Positions 1-11,580 of a stretch of 64,000 nt of DNA are shown piece after piece. Within the stretch, counting starts at the first letter, position 1, and the number at the start of each line of letters is the position of its first letter. The DNA is taken from assembly GCF_047948215.1 (NCBI RefSeq), contig NC_134455.1, positions 294,578,647 through 294,642,646 of the forward strand. Direction: 5' to 3'. Position numbers and translations under genes: made by a program. The notes under the pieces were generated by a model. That model ran no database searches, had not been told where the DNA came from, and was given only the letters and a program-made list of their open reading frames with translations. Origin of the DNA: Lycorma delicatula (taxonomy: Eukaryota; Arthropoda; Insecta; Hemiptera; Fulgoridae).

Positions 1-150
1 AAAGCTGTTTTGCAAAACTCTTATATATTGAAAATAGTGAAGTTCTTTCATTAACTAGGCAGTACAGCAAGCAAGTACATAAAAGCTATTCATATTTAAA
101 GAAGCAACTTGTCAATTGAGTGGAAAAATACTGTGAGACACAACCTGTTG

Positions 151-225
151 AGTTTCAATTAACTTAGTCAGGAATGGTCGACCTGAGACTGTACAAGACT
201 ATACACTTCATTTACATTCATGCTC
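151..225 (+). repeat. SINE fragment (body segment)
   Basis: This piece contains the segment reading aggaatggtcgacctgagac and then tacaagact and cttcatttac. The same words in the same order occur in the full-length tRNA-derived SINE at 34644-34941 and, on the other strand, at 45500-45700. Head and tail are missing, so it is an old internal fragment. Confidence 0.6.
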
Positions 226-1340
226 TGAATATCAAAAAAAAATTTAAATAATAAATGATGGTAGTCTATATAGATGGTTTGATTCTTTTTTATTTGTTTG
301 CCTGTCAACATTACAGATTAGTAGATCGTTATAAAATAATGATGTAGAGCCTGATATTTAAATACTATGTGAAAGTTAAAATTAGTTAAAAAATATTTCC
401 TTCCTTACTAATTATAAAAAGTTTTAAAAAATTACAAGATATTGATAACACATTTTGTAAATATGTAAAACAAAAAAAAAGCTGATAAAAACTAATTTAA
501 TAAACTCTTTTTAATTTCATATTTTATGTGTTATGTGCATATAAATGAAAGAGGAAAGATAACACCCATCAGCTTATCTGAGAGACCTTGAGTCATTCTC
601 ATAGTTGTCTAGTCATGCCATTTTTTGCTTTCTTTTCTTATTTTATCCTTGATGTAGATTTCTAACCTTTTGTAATTCTTATGAACATCTTTCAACTACA
701 GAAGGTTTTGTTAGCATATTAAACATAAAATGGAATGAAATCAAAATTGTTAAATCAATGAACTTAATTAAAAGATAAAACTGATCTTAAAAAAATCCAT
801 AGTAATGTCAAGAACTATTGTTTTAGTAAACTGGGAAACAAGAAAACACCCAAAAAATTTGTAACATTCAATAGTAATTGTCCTGACTTTTAACTGGATG
901 AACTTCATTGGAGTCCTTCAAAATTAGTTTGAAGAATTTATCTTAAGATCATTCTTAATCCTTCTACTTCTCAGCAATACATCTCTCCTATGTAAATCTT
1001 TAATTTTTCTACTTAATAGAGGAAACTCATCATAATTTATAGTTAATCCAGTTCTAAAATTGCTTTGGCCAATTGTTATTTCAGGCATCTTAAGAATACA
1101 TAGCAAACCATGAAAAGAAGCAGACCTTGTCCTTCTTGCAGATGCTTATTCATTTATTTTTCGCAATAAAATATTCAAAATTTATTAACAGCATCATGAA
1201 TATTTGAGAAATTACACACCCTCCAGTCTATCTCTTTTACAGCATTATACAGACTGAAGTATTCACCTAGCCGTAATCATAAATCTGCTACTAGAACATG
1301 TAGTTTTAGCCTTCTCTAATCTATCACGTACTGCAATGTA
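226..1340. other. No gene seen
   Basis: This is AT-rich sequence with short open frames only. I see no splice-bounded exon, RNA gene or recognisable repeat. GC and CpG content begin to rise just after it. Confidence 0.5.
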
Positions 1341-1344
1341 CGGC

Positions 1345-1385
1345 ATATAAGCAGCACTCGGGTAAACCAAATGGCAGTGGTCAGT
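1345..1385 (+). promoter_or_regulatory. Candidate TATA-plus-initiator promoter
   Basis: A TATA-like ATATAAG word begins at 1345. An arthropod-type initiator TCAGT lies at 1381-1385, with the putative +1 A at 1383, about 37 bases downstream, which is slightly long. The following 480 bases are richer in CpG than their surroundings and end at a GTATGT donor-like site at 1861. This could be the promoter of the GH31 gene that continues at 15671. It rests on short motifs only. Confidence 0.25.
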
Positions 1386-1598
1386 TCCTATGTCCACTTT
1401 CACATTAATCAGTTTTCACTAACTTAACGTTCGTTAGAATGAGCTGACAGCTCTGTTTGGTGATTCAATGTGTTTGCTACGCAGTAATACTGTTGGGCGA
1501 AAAAATAAAAAAATTTCTACGAAGTGAACAATAGTTTGTTTTTTTTCTGATAAACCGTAATATGGCGGTCAAACTGATATTTTCCGACACTTCACTAG

Positions 1599-1860
1599 AT
1601 TCACTTAGTGCGTGTTAACATACGGACTGTGTTAGTTGTATGTGCATTTTATGTAATAATAAACAGTGTAAAATGCAATGAACCAGTGTTATATTCAATA
1701 AAATATCCAAGATGTAGTGATTTTATTAAATTATTTGACAACCCCGCTTCCGAGAATGAATACACGTTACCATTTATCGCCGTCATCATCGTATCATAAT
1801 AGCCCGCCGTCATTGCACCATTGCCGTGGATTCATACAGTGCATACCAGACCCGTTATCA
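1599..1860 (+). other. Candidate first exon with signal-anchor-like frame
   Basis: One frame is open from 1599 to a TAA at 1797-1799. It reads a hydrophobic stretch (TVLVVCAFYVIINSV), then VKCNEPVLYS, like a signal peptide or signal anchor. It has no ATG: an ATA codon sits where a start would fit, and a separate ATG at 1562 (MAVKLIF...) is in another frame. A donor-like GTATGT follows at 1861. Splicing 1860 to 15671 would keep this frame in phase with GH31 exon 2 (…VI-K-NEPALFAEL), but two adjacent stops (TAA TAG, 1797-1802) interrupt it. It may be a broken or misassembled first exon, or chance. MYORG-type proteins begin with a membrane anchor, which fits. Confidence 0.25.
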
Positions 1861-2387
1861 GTATGTATAAACACAAGATAAGTTTCATTAATTTAATAAA
1901 TCCATTTACATTCTCACATTATTATCATTCACGAATATATAAATTTTTCTTACATCTCATTTACACTTTCTTTGTCTAATTACTTACTCATCCACATTAA
2001 TATTCTTCTTTTTTTCTTAGAATTTCGTAAATACCAAATAAGCTTTATTATTCCTTAAGTTTTTTTTTATTCGTTTATATTTCTCTAATGCACGCCAATT
2101 TAATCGATTATAACCTGTGTTACAACTTGTGTTGCAGTATTTGAGTTACAATTCTGTTATCTGAGTTACAAAGAGGTTTTATGAATACTAAGACCACTTA
2201 ATTCAGTTAATAATAATTATTAAAGAGGATATAAATGTTTCAGTGAAAAGGGAAGTTGTTCTTAAGAGGCAGGTGACAAGATTTAAAACTTTTCTGAACA
2301 ATATGATTGATGTTAATCGATTAAAAACCAGGTTACTCAGATTTCAACAGAATTAAAAATAATACAAACCTGTAATTGATATTTTAG
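1861..2387. other. No gene seen; start of long putative intron
   Basis: AT-rich sequence follows a donor-like GTATGT at 1861. No exon or repeat is recognised before the BEL/Pao remnant. Confidence 0.45.
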
Positions 2388-3225
2388 ATGATAATCAAAA
2401 CAGTGATAGAGATTAGTCAGTTTGAAAATGAATTCTATGAATTAACGTCTGAAGCTCAGAAGAAAATTCTTATCACTAATGCCACAACTGACAAAAAACC
2501 TGCCATATCAGTTAGGAATAATCAGTCAAATTGGACGCCCTTTTTAATACAAAATTACCAACATTGTCGGGTGAATTTATGAATGGCCCATTATCATTTC
2601 TTGATAGTTCCAAATTTCCCATTCATATTAATCCAAAGTTGTCAAAAATTTCATCATTTAAATTTATCTTGGAAAGACAGTGGCGCTAATATTTTACAAT
2701 CTCTCGAGATCTCAGCAGAGAATTACAAAATTGATTGGGATGTCTTAGTAGAACAATTTCAAAATAAGAAATATTTAATTAATAAACAGATTACAGATAT
2801 TTTCAATCTAAATAAATCAAGTAAGAAATTTAGTTTTCATTTGAGAAAATTAATTGGACCTCAATTACTATTAATTGTACTTAAGCAAAAATACTAACTC
2901 ATTAACAGCAGAAACATTAAGTCAGCAAGACCTTTCTTCAGTGTATCACATGCTTTAAAACTGGTCCAAGATATCAGACAAAAATAATGGGTGATTTCCC
3001 TAAAACAAGGGTACTGGCACCACCTCGTCCATTTTTCATCTCTGGTGTGGAGATGTGAGCCCATTTTTGTTAAAATTTCAAAAAGAAGAAAGAAGTATTT
3101 CACCAACTTAATTCTACATCGCGTTATTTGTTTGTTTTAGTACTAAGGCCATCACTTAAAATTAGTTTAAGGTTTAACAACTGGGTAGCTACTTTATGAT
3201 GATTCGCGTCTTATATTTAAGATAA
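2388..3225 (+). pseudogene. BEL/Pao remnant: gag fused to integrase piece
   Basis: This is a decayed LTR-retrotransposon copy. The first part (2388-2890) resembles a BEL/Pao gag of the DUF1759 kind. It has a helical leader (QFENEFYELTSEAQKKI), then after a frame change ANILQSLEISAENYKIDWDV and a long block ending in FHLRKLI. The second part (about 2890-3225) resembles a BEL/Pao integrase with frame breaks: IMGDFPKTRVLAPPRPF, then ISGVEM where the family usually has SGVDYAGP, then TKAIT. Protease, reverse transcriptase and RNase H are absent, so gag is joined to integrase by a large internal deletion. It has several stops and frameshifts and no LTRs were found. The DUF5641-like end lies nearby on the opposite strand (3335-3545). 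Confidence 0.65.
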
Positions 3226-3334
3226 TATAAATCTAATTTTTGTTCATTGTCTTAAATAAGAGAATCACATTTGTGTGAGGTGGGTAACAAATACAATTCA
3301 GTTATTGGTCTTTTAATAACACTACCTGATGTTT

Positions 3335-3545
3335 TCACTGCAACCACACAAGTTGTCCACAAAGAATCTCAACTACATGAGCCATTTTCAATTGTAGAGA
3401 AAGAAAGTTGTCTTCCTTGATAATGACCATATTACTAACCTTTAAGTTTGATGAAGAAGTTGTCCCCATTTTTCTTAGTAGTAAATGAAAACTATTTAAA
3501 TAGTCTCTGGACCAGCATGACGAGAAATTTGCAGTAGTTATTGAA
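3335..3545 (-). pseudogene. BEL/Pao C-terminal (DUF5641-like) fragment
   Basis: The minus strand reads DYLNSFHLLLRKMG, then LKVSNMVIIKEDN, then LQLKMAHVVEI. This pattern (YLN…GD-x-V-x-I-x-x-x-N…P-x-x-W-x-x-A-R-V) is typical of the domain after the integrase in BEL/Pao polyproteins. It lies on the strand opposite to the gag/integrase remnant just upstream, so the pieces now face each other. It is fragmentary and non-functional. Confidence 0.6.
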
Positions 3546-3570
3546 CTTGTTGCCAGTGAATTAATCTCTT

Positions 3571-3572
<2 letters not shown>

Positions 3573-3647
<75 letters not shown>
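3573..3647. repeat. (TA)n microsatellite
   Basis: An almost pure alternating TA tract of about 75 bases, followed by shorter TA runs up to 3671. Open frames across it (runs of Ile-Tyr) are artefacts. Confidence 0.95.
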
Positions 3648-3653
<6 letters not shown>

Positions 3654-3904
3654 GATATATTTATATATATATAAATAGATGGGTTACAATATGCTGCATC
3701 TCTTTTGGCATGCATTTCTGTGCATGTTAAGATATTGACCATGTTGGTTATGCATTTTGTGTCATATAATTAATAGTCTAATAATGTAATGTAACTGTAT
3801 TATAATCAATTAATTAGTATCACAAAATATAATGTTTTTATTCAATTAAAAACTGAACAGTTACTCAGTCCAAATGCATAACTCATAAAGCAATCAGAAT
3901 ATGC

Positions 3905-5035
3905 ATCTGTGTTTCATATGGAAAGGCTTTTGAGAGGGGTTTAGGCATGATACAGAGATGGTGCAGATACTAGGAGCGTGGAAACAGATGATGGAGATCT
4001 TTATTATAAAACAAATTTGTATTGAAACAAGAACAGTTGTTTGGATGCAAGATGGTATGTGTGATCCCCATTATTCACACAAGGAAAGGTGTTCAATGGG
4101 GTTGTATTTTATCTCCCATTATTACCAATATTTATTTGGAGGAATTTTTGAAGCTTTGGCTGATATTACAGATGAAATAGAAGTGAATGGTGCTGACATC
4201 AGCAATTTAAGATACGCAGATTTATTGGTGGCTGTTAGAAAGATAAAAATTACCACTAAATAGAGTGAAATGTATAAGTGGCTACTATGGATTACAATTG
4301 AACATTAAGAAGACAAAATGTATGTAAGTAAGAACATTAAGTAAATAGAGAAAGAATCTATAGTAACGACCTTCTTTTCATTGGTAACATTCCTGAATCT
4401 ATAGTAACGACCTTCTTTTCATTGGTAACATTCCTCTTGGAAGAGTTATCAAGTTTGATATAATAGGAATGCACTTGTATGATGATTGGGATCACTCCCT
4501 AGAAAAGAGAGTAGAATTGAAAAGCCAGATCAACTGTAAGTGTGGGATGTCCTATGCAGTCATAGTTTGAAGATGTTGAATTAAAAGATGTAGCACTTCA
4601 TCTCATCTGTGCTGTTGAATGGTGTTGAGTCTTTGTTTTTATCAGAAGTATCTTTGAAGAGAATTAAAGCCTTTTGATATATGGGTGTTTCATGATTATT
4701 TAGAAAGATAAGATTAGTTGGAGAGGTGAAGTTCACTATGATGATATTACAAAAGACTGGATAATAGCACAATGGTAGTTAATATTGTTAAGAGGGAATA
4801 GATAGTTTACTATGGATCTGTGATAAGATACTTAAAGAAGTACTGACTTCTATGTCTCATATTTCATGAGAATAAAAATTCATTTCAAATGAGAATGTGA
4901 GGTTGAAAAAAATTAAGGTAATTGTTTTCTGGGTCCACCAGGTCTTTACTCCAGGTAGCTGCAGACAGAGTTCTAATTGCCCAGATGGTTCTTCAAATTT
5001 GATAATGATACATACGGAAGAAGGGTAGAAAGTTA
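3905..5035 (+). pseudogene. Decayed RTE-like non-LTR reverse transcriptase
   Basis: Conserved RT words can be followed across changing frames. There is an AFERG piece where a palm motif A would be, then LYWKQTAVVWMQDG, CSMGLYF/PLLPIFIW (normally QGCxLSPLLFNIY), and SNLRYADLL where the family has LRYADD. TKKTKCM-like residues and SSVLLNGVES (normally VLLYGAESW) follow, and the C-terminal block ends in ADRVLIAQM. The order is correct for an APE-type LINE of the RTE/CR1-like group. Stops and frameshifts throughout and loss of the second Asp of YADD show it is dead. It contains a perfect 41-bp tandem duplication. The 5' half, including endonuclease, is missing. Confidence 0.6.
4354..4435 (+). repeat. 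Perfect 41-bp tandem duplication
   Basis: Two identical 41-base units (4354-4394 and 4395-4435), each starting gaatctatagtaacg, lie within the decayed RT. Because 41 is not a multiple of three, the event shifts the frame. Perfect identity in a decayed background implies a recent event. Confidence 0.95.
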
Positions 5036-7227
5036 ATGAATATAGTTGCCAGCTCTTTTATTATTTAATTTTTTTTTTATTGAAGTAAAGTATTATTTAA
5101 ATTATTAAATAATAATATTATGCTATACAGTGGAAAGTAGTATTTTTTTCTTTAAATACAGTTTTGATATATTTATATAAATTTCATAATTTTATCTTCT
5201 TTTACAAAATAAAAATTAATAGTTATTTTTGTGACATGTATGAATTTTATTATTTATAGTCTAATAAGTCATTCAGAGATATAATTTGTTAATTTTCATG
5301 TTTGAGTAATTCTTCTTATGCTACATGTTTGATGTATATGCAAACACACACACACTTTTTACTGATATCTGTAATGAAATATAATAAAATATGTAGTTCA
5401 TATTTATGGCCAAAGACCACATTTTACATTTTTGATATTTTACATAAATATTGAAATATAATTTATTACTATGACTTTTGTCTGTATTGATTGTAATTTT
5501 TCTACAAAATGTGTATCATATTATAGTGGTTTAGATTTTCATTTATTTGGACAATTGTATGTTTATTTAACTGCATTATCTTTGACTATTACTAATATTT
5601 CACTTACTTAAAAATATCTGATTTAAATTAAATAAAATGCACTTATAATAATTAACTAAACCAAATTTTATTCAAATTTAAGTCAATTATGATAGTTAAT
5701 GATGGTTATCCATTAATGAGTGAGTGAGCTGAATAATTCATTTTGTTGTGTTTCGAAATATTATTTATTTGTCTGTAGATTTTCTGAAGTTTCTAGTTTT
5801 ATCTATCAATTTTTTTATACTTAAATAAATATTTTAATTTTTTTTATTTCAGTTGACTTGCTGAGTACTAAAGGAAACAGTTGTATCAGTCCTGTCAATC
5901 ATGGGATTAGTTTACTTTTCAAGTAAAGTATATCATTTGCTTGTTATATTCATAGTTCAGTTTTATGTCAATATTGACTATTAAATGGCTTCATTAATAT
6001 ACAACTTGTTTGTTTACTTTTTTGTTGTTATAAAAATGAAATATTTAAAATTTTATGTATCCATGCATTAATATGTAATTTTCTGTTAGTAATAATTTTT
6101 TTTATGGATGGCCTCCTCTCTCCCCTTCAAGCTGTCCCCCATCCTCCATGAAGAAAACCAATCTACAGTGGAAACCAGGGAAAACCAAGTTAAAATAAAG
6201 AAGATGTAGCGATCAATAATAAAACTTTAATATTCTGTATACTAATGTATCAGTATACATGGAATGGTAAAAAATTTAAAGCACTACTATTTATGAAGTA
6301 AACCATACTCTACATTGTACATAATCAAATTCCTTAGTAAGCATACGAATGTGTACTATATGTCAAAAACATAAACCTAATATTAAAAGAACCTAAAATC
6401 AGACTAAAACTATGACAAGTGTGATAGATAATTCTAAAATACACATCCATAATGTATTAGTACACATTTTGTTGTACCTTAAGTTACACAAAATGTGTAA
6501 CTTATGCATTTAAGTTATACACTGGAAACACAATCGTCATCAATGTAATATTACAAACAACACATTATACACAGCAGAAGCATAAAGATAATCATCTGTA
6601 ACAATAAATCAATAAACCTTTATGTGAAAAGATTTCCTAACTATTGTTTTAAAAGAATTAAGCTTTTCATTAAAAATATCTGCTCCACTTAGATAGAATT
6701 AAGGTTTTTGACACATCTGGACTATTGACAGTAGTTGACCTTGTTGACAATATCTAAATTAATTATGCTCTCTACTATTTACATAAAGAATTTGATACCT
6801 ATACTAGAGCTGTTGATATTGATGAATCCATGCATTACCTTACATATAACATTACATTTTTATCTCTACATTCTCTACATAAGAATTTTGATGCATAATC
6901 AGCCTTTTCTGTAGTAAATTCCAAAGCAACTTCTTCTGCACTGCTTCAACCTTTAAACCTCTCTAGTACCAGATTACTCAACAATAATCCAGTATCAATC
7001 TCACAATGTTTGGTAGAAGTCCGAATAGTGCTAATCTGCTGAAAGTACTCATTCATAAAGTCAATCCAAGGTTCTTTCATGCTTTGGATGTTGTAATATC
7101 AACATGTGCAAATAAAAACTTAGCATTGAAGGTAACTACTAAATCACAGACTGATTCTTCTCATTGTATTTCTTGAGTATGTATCATATACTGATGTTTA
7201 ATTTGTAGTGTGCTTCTATTATACATA
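5036..7227. other. No gene seen
   Basis: AT-rich intergenic or intronic sequence with a short (CA)n at about 5342-5354. A C-rich patch at about 6110-6160 interrupts the composition. A small hyphenated palindrome (gtatac…gtatac) lies near 6237-6260. No exon or RNA gene is supported. Confidence 0.5.
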
Positions 7228-8532
7228 GTGACACACAAAATGATCCAATATTTGTTTACGTTAATTAATATGGTTTATGTTGGCAGAAGTACAGCAGTTT
7301 ATGAATATTAGTTTTCTCTCTTTCTGAGTGTGCTGTTTGTTTATTGTTCCAAGATGGCTGACAAAGGAAAACTGACTGTTGAACAGCATGTAAAGACTAT
7401 GTTGTTTTTTAATGAAACAAAAAGTGTGGTGCTTACATAAAGATAGTTTCGTGCACATTTTCAAATTTGGTGGTCATCCTCATTTAAAACAATACGTAGA
7501 CTTTATGAAAAATTTAATAATGATTGTTCAGTATTTGAGAGTAAGTGCGAATGGCCTGCCAACATTCGTTTTCCACAGAATGTCGAAGCTGCCAGAGCAG
7601 CATGGCTGAGGAGCCCAGGTCAATTAACAAGAAAAATAGCAGCACAACTTGGGATTTCTGGACTGTCAGTGCAGCAAATTTTTAAAACTAATTTGCGTTT
7701 GTATCTGTACAAAATGTGTTACCTAAATTAATGGTTAAAAACAAACATAAAAAAATGGCATTCGCTACCCGGGCTGTGAACCAAAATGTATTGTTGAACA
7801 ATGCTTGGTTTTCAGATGAGGCATTTTCACCTAGATGGGGTTATTAATAAACAAAATGTGCATTTTTGGGCTTCCAAAAATCCTCACATGCTTCATGAAA
7901 AGGTGCATCACGCTCCAAGAATTATGGTGCGGGCCGCTATCTCAAGGTATGGTAATTGTAATGGGCCATTCTTTTTTGAACAGACAGTGAACAGTAAACA
8001 TTATATAAACATGCTGCGTAATGATGTAATTCCTCAGCTCTTTGCAAAAGGGTTTCAATTAGAAAACGAGAAGTTCATGCAGGATGGATGCAGACCACAC
8101 ACAGCTAATGTTGTTTTAGACTTTCTGCATGAAACTTTTAACGCAAATGTCATTTCAAACCAATCTCCTAATCGTTTTGTGTGTGGACAGATCTGGCTTC
8201 CGAACAGTCCTGACTTGAATCCATGTGATTATTTTCTTTGGGGATTTCTAAAGGAAAACATTTTTCCTAAACATCTTTGTACTGTGATGGAACAGAGTGT
8301 TGATCATTGAGGCATGCAACAAGATAACTGAGGGTATGTGCCATCGAGTTATTAACAGCATAGGAGTTTGTTTTGAAGAAGTTGTTAGATGTGATGGTGG
8401 TCATATTGAACATGTGATAAGTAGTATATAATTTCCAGGTATATAGTAAACACATTGTATTTTACTTTTATGTGTTGCAATCAAATAAATATTTTTTAAC
8501 AAAACCAAATGTTAGAACATTTTGTGCACCAC
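7228..8532 (+). mobile_element. Tc1/mariner-superfamily element with TIRs and TA flanks
   Basis: Inverted ends match at 26 of about 35 positions: left 7228-7262 begins gtgacacacaaaatg, and the right end read backwards from 8532 begins gtggtgcacaaaatg. Each end abuts a TA dinucleotide (7226-7227 and 8533-8534), the target duplication of this superfamily. Length is 1305 bp, typical for a one-gene mariner-like element. The transposase inside runs in the same direction but is broken. The two ends have diverged, so this is an old insertion. Confidence 0.88.
7354..8431 (+). pseudogene. Mariner-like transposase (broken)
   Basis: The frame opens with ATG at 7354 (MADKGKLTVEQHVKTMLFF), an N-terminal helix-turn-helix of the DUF4817 kind, and is soon frameshifted. 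Following all frames gives FKTIRRLYEKFN, RKIAAQLGISGLSVQQI and then a long intact catalytic part (7801-8310). Motifs seen are AWFSDEAF (first Asp), QDGCRPHTANVV (second Asp) and SPDLNPCDYFLWG (third Asp). About 47 residues separate the second and third catalytic Asp, longer than the 34 of classical mariner and than the roughly 41 of related insect families. The C-terminus continues in another frame (GHIEHVISSI) to a stop at about 8431. All three acidic residues survive, but at least two or three frameshifts make it inactive. Confidence 0.85.
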
Positions 8533-9051
8533 TATGCAGGTTCTGAAAACATTTTTATCAAGATTCAAAGCCATTTCATTATTAATCAACCACTCATGAA
8601 TCCTGTCATTCTCATCTTCAATGCTTCTGCTCCTCGCCATGGCATTTCAATTCTGCAGATGTTTCATTTTTCTTTTAAATAAAGCAAACTCATTGTAATA
8701 AGCCATCAACCTAGTTCTCTTTAAAGTTTCTATGTTATTTTCTTATATTTAAGGCATCTTTATGACCTCTTTGGAAAACCAGCTGGGGAAAGCGCCTAAA
8801 CTAATCCTTACAGGTACATATTCACTTATTCTTGATGATAAAATATTCAAAAAGGTATCACAAGGCTTCACAAATATTTAAGGAAGTATGAGGGTCATTT
8901 ATATGTAAAATTCCACACACCTGTATTTAGTTAGTTGCTTGTTTATAGTGACTGATTAAAGCAAACAAGTTTTTACATTTTCTGAAAAATGCAAAAAATT
9001 ACATAAAATTGTAAATTGTAATTGCAAAAAAAGAGTTAGATTCCACTTTAA
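8533..9051. other. No gene seen
   Basis: Sequence between two transposase remnants. No coding or repeat signature is recognised apart from ordinary AT-rich DNA. Confidence 0.45.
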
Positions 9052-9190
9052 AGGATTCAAGATGATGAATGCTTAGGACACCCAAAACCTGCTATGACTG
9101 ATGAAATTGTTACAAAAATCCACAGTGCCATATTCATAAATAAATCTATAAAAAGTGCTACTAAAAATATGCTTTATGAGGTAGGTATTT
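9052..9190 (+). pseudogene. Mariner/SETMAR-type transposase N-terminal scrap
   Basis: One frame reads RIQDDECLGHPKPAMTDEI, then VTKIHSAI and LYEVGI. This resembles the linker between the two helix-turn-helix motifs of mariner transposases (…DDExxGRPxTxxTDExVxKI…). The catalytic domain and ends are not seen. It does not overlap the complete element upstream and belongs to a different subfamily. Confidence 0.5.
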
Positions 9191-10704
9191 TGTTTATTCA
9201 TCAGAGATAGGTCTTGGTAAAGATCATATAATATGAATTGTTAATTATTGTATCAATTTGTGAATATTATCATTAGTGAAATTCAGCAGTTTAAATTCAT
9301 TATAAACATTTTTGCTAAAAAAAATTGAATAATGATTAACAGGGAATTATGTTCTCTATTTAAATAGTTGGCTATTACCCATGGAAATGAGTTCAGCTAA
9401 AACATTATTACTATTAAAATCAGTTCTTTGAACTGATAATGGAGGAATAATATCCAGGAAGAAACATCATTTAATAAGGCTAATGAAAAACTGTCTTTGT
9501 CTGCTAACTTTTTTGCATTATTTTTAGCGGTTATTTTTTTCAGATTTTTTCAAATGCTGGCTGGTTTCTCAGGTTGCTTTTAGTTGTGTATTTGCTGAGA
9601 ATATTCTATATAATGAGAGGATTGGAAACCTTGTATTAACATCTGGAGAGAGAGTAATATTACAGTCTGATATAAAGCATGGAGGTATGATTTGCTGTTA
9701 ATTCCATTATTTTTATCATAATAAAGGGGATTTGCTTTTTGTAACTGTTAATACTGCATAATTTATAAAACAAATCAGTGACTAAGTTAAAAATATGAAT
9801 TAATGTACTATTGCAAGAAGATGTAGTAACTAGAACTACAATAATGGTGATTTTAATTTTGTGAATGTATTAGTATTCTAACTTATCGTATCTAATAACT
9901 TAAGTTGCATACAATGAATAAGTTTTAATAATGTATTGTTTTTCTTATATCATATAAGAAATAATTTTTCTTTTTCATCATATTCAAATAATTATAATAT
10001 ATACATAATTAAAATTTTCAACTATCAAAAGTTTTACTAAGAGAGTAGAATTGTTTAAAAATCATTAATTACTCTATCCCTACGGAGTAGATTTATTCTG
10101 AATAATGCATAGTTTCCCACTAAAGGAGTACATTAATTTGTTTTTTTTACTATTTGTCTCAATATTTCTTATGACAATGTAAAGGATTTGAGGTACAATT
10201 GCCACTAATCAGAGTTCTTTGTTTAGAATAAAACAGTTCATTGTTCAGCCAATTTCTGTAGTGAACTGAGTGAAGGTGTCTATTCCTAGATTGAATATCA
10301 GCTGCATTCTAGTGAGCTTGGCATACTGATATGCAACAGTATATTTGACTCTGTGAAGAAACTCAGTTCCCATTCTTCTAAGTAAACAGGGTTTGGAATC
10401 TTGTTATTTATTCAAATTGCTGTCATGTTTCAATTCAAGTTGCCTAGAACTATTCAGGTTATTGCATCTAATATACATAAATATTAATGATGAACTTTCA
10501 AATTTTGAAGAAATAGTTCTTCCAAGAATTCTTTTCCAAGTTAATTATGCAGCTCTCCTTTGTTAATGTAATTACTGCTGTTGGCATTATTGTTACTGAT
10601 GCTCATCTTAAACCAGTTACAAAACCCCTTAATATATTATATATATTTATATAATTTTTTAAAAAACAATTCTTTTAATAACCATACTCCTCTGTACCAG
10701 TACA
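9191..10704. other. No gene seen; possible diverged repeat near 10320
   Basis: AT-rich sequence. Around 10320-10390 the words actgatatgca and ctgtgaagaaa resemble a segment near 19370-19405, hinting at an old interspersed repeat. No protein or RNA gene is supported. Confidence 0.4.
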
Positions 10705-11580
10705 AATTAATTTATATTTAATAGATCAACCCTAAGTACAGAACAATTGAAATAGGATGACTTACTGTATTTCATTACATAACAGAAGCACTTTCATGAA
10801 TTTGATTCGCATCATCAGCTGCATACATTATATATATTACAAAGTCATCAAAAACTTGCAATCCATGACAACATACCGCCCATTCACTTATAATTTTATG
10901 TTAAAAATGTTTTTAAACCAATCAACTTCTTTAAAATGTTTAAATTAAATTTAATTTATCATACTTTAAAACAATACAAAAATTTAAACCTTTTATTAAA
11001 TTAAAAATTTTAAATTATAATCCCAACAAGAAATAAAAACAAATAATATAAAAATTTTAAAAATATAAAAGAGTTGAGTAAAGTAAATCAGTGAAATGAT
11101 TTTGCTTTACTTAACTTTTTCTTTTTATTTTAAAAGTTTTAATTTTTATTCTTGTTTTAATTAAATTTTTACATCTTAATTTTAATTAATTGATCTTTGT
11201 TATTTTTTAACAATTTTTATATTTTTTAATATTTAAAAAAAGATTATATTTTATGTTTTTCTCTTGTTGGGATTATAATTTTAAATTTAAATAAAAGGTT
11301 TTAAATTTTTTATGGTTTTAAAGTATGATAAATTAAATTAAATTTAAAATTTTTTAAGGAAGTGTGTGTGATTGGTTTAAAAATATTTTTAACATAAAAC
11401 TATAAGTGAATGGGTGGGTCACAATTTTTTGATGGTTTTGTAATATATATTTATATATAATGCATGTAGTTGATGATGTGAATCAAATTAACAAAAGCAC
11501 TTCTGTTATTTAATGAAATAAGGTAAGTCATCCTTTTTCATTTGTTCTGTACTTAGGGTTGATCTATTAAATATAAACTT
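10705..11580. repeat. Fold-back element, long inverted repeat
   Basis: The left arm from about 10707 (atagatcaaccctaagtaca) is mirrored by the right arm ending near 11577 (gtacttagggttgatctatt). The arms stay complementary with moderate divergence almost to the centre near 11093, where gagtaaagtaaatcagtga faces gattttgctttactta. Each arm is therefore about 370-430 bp with almost no unique middle. There is no transposase, so it is a non-autonomous fold-back or MITE-like insertion. A target-site duplication could not be assigned in the TA-rich flanks. Confidence 0.8.

Noticed and set aside
3335..3742. A 135-residue minus-strand protein
   Set aside because: Its first half is translated (TA)n microsatellite; only the last 70 residues (DUF5641-like) are meaningful.
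10320..10390. A dispersed repeat pair with 19370-19405
   Set aside because: Only short shared words (actgatatgca, tgtgaagaaa) are visible; not enough to define an element.
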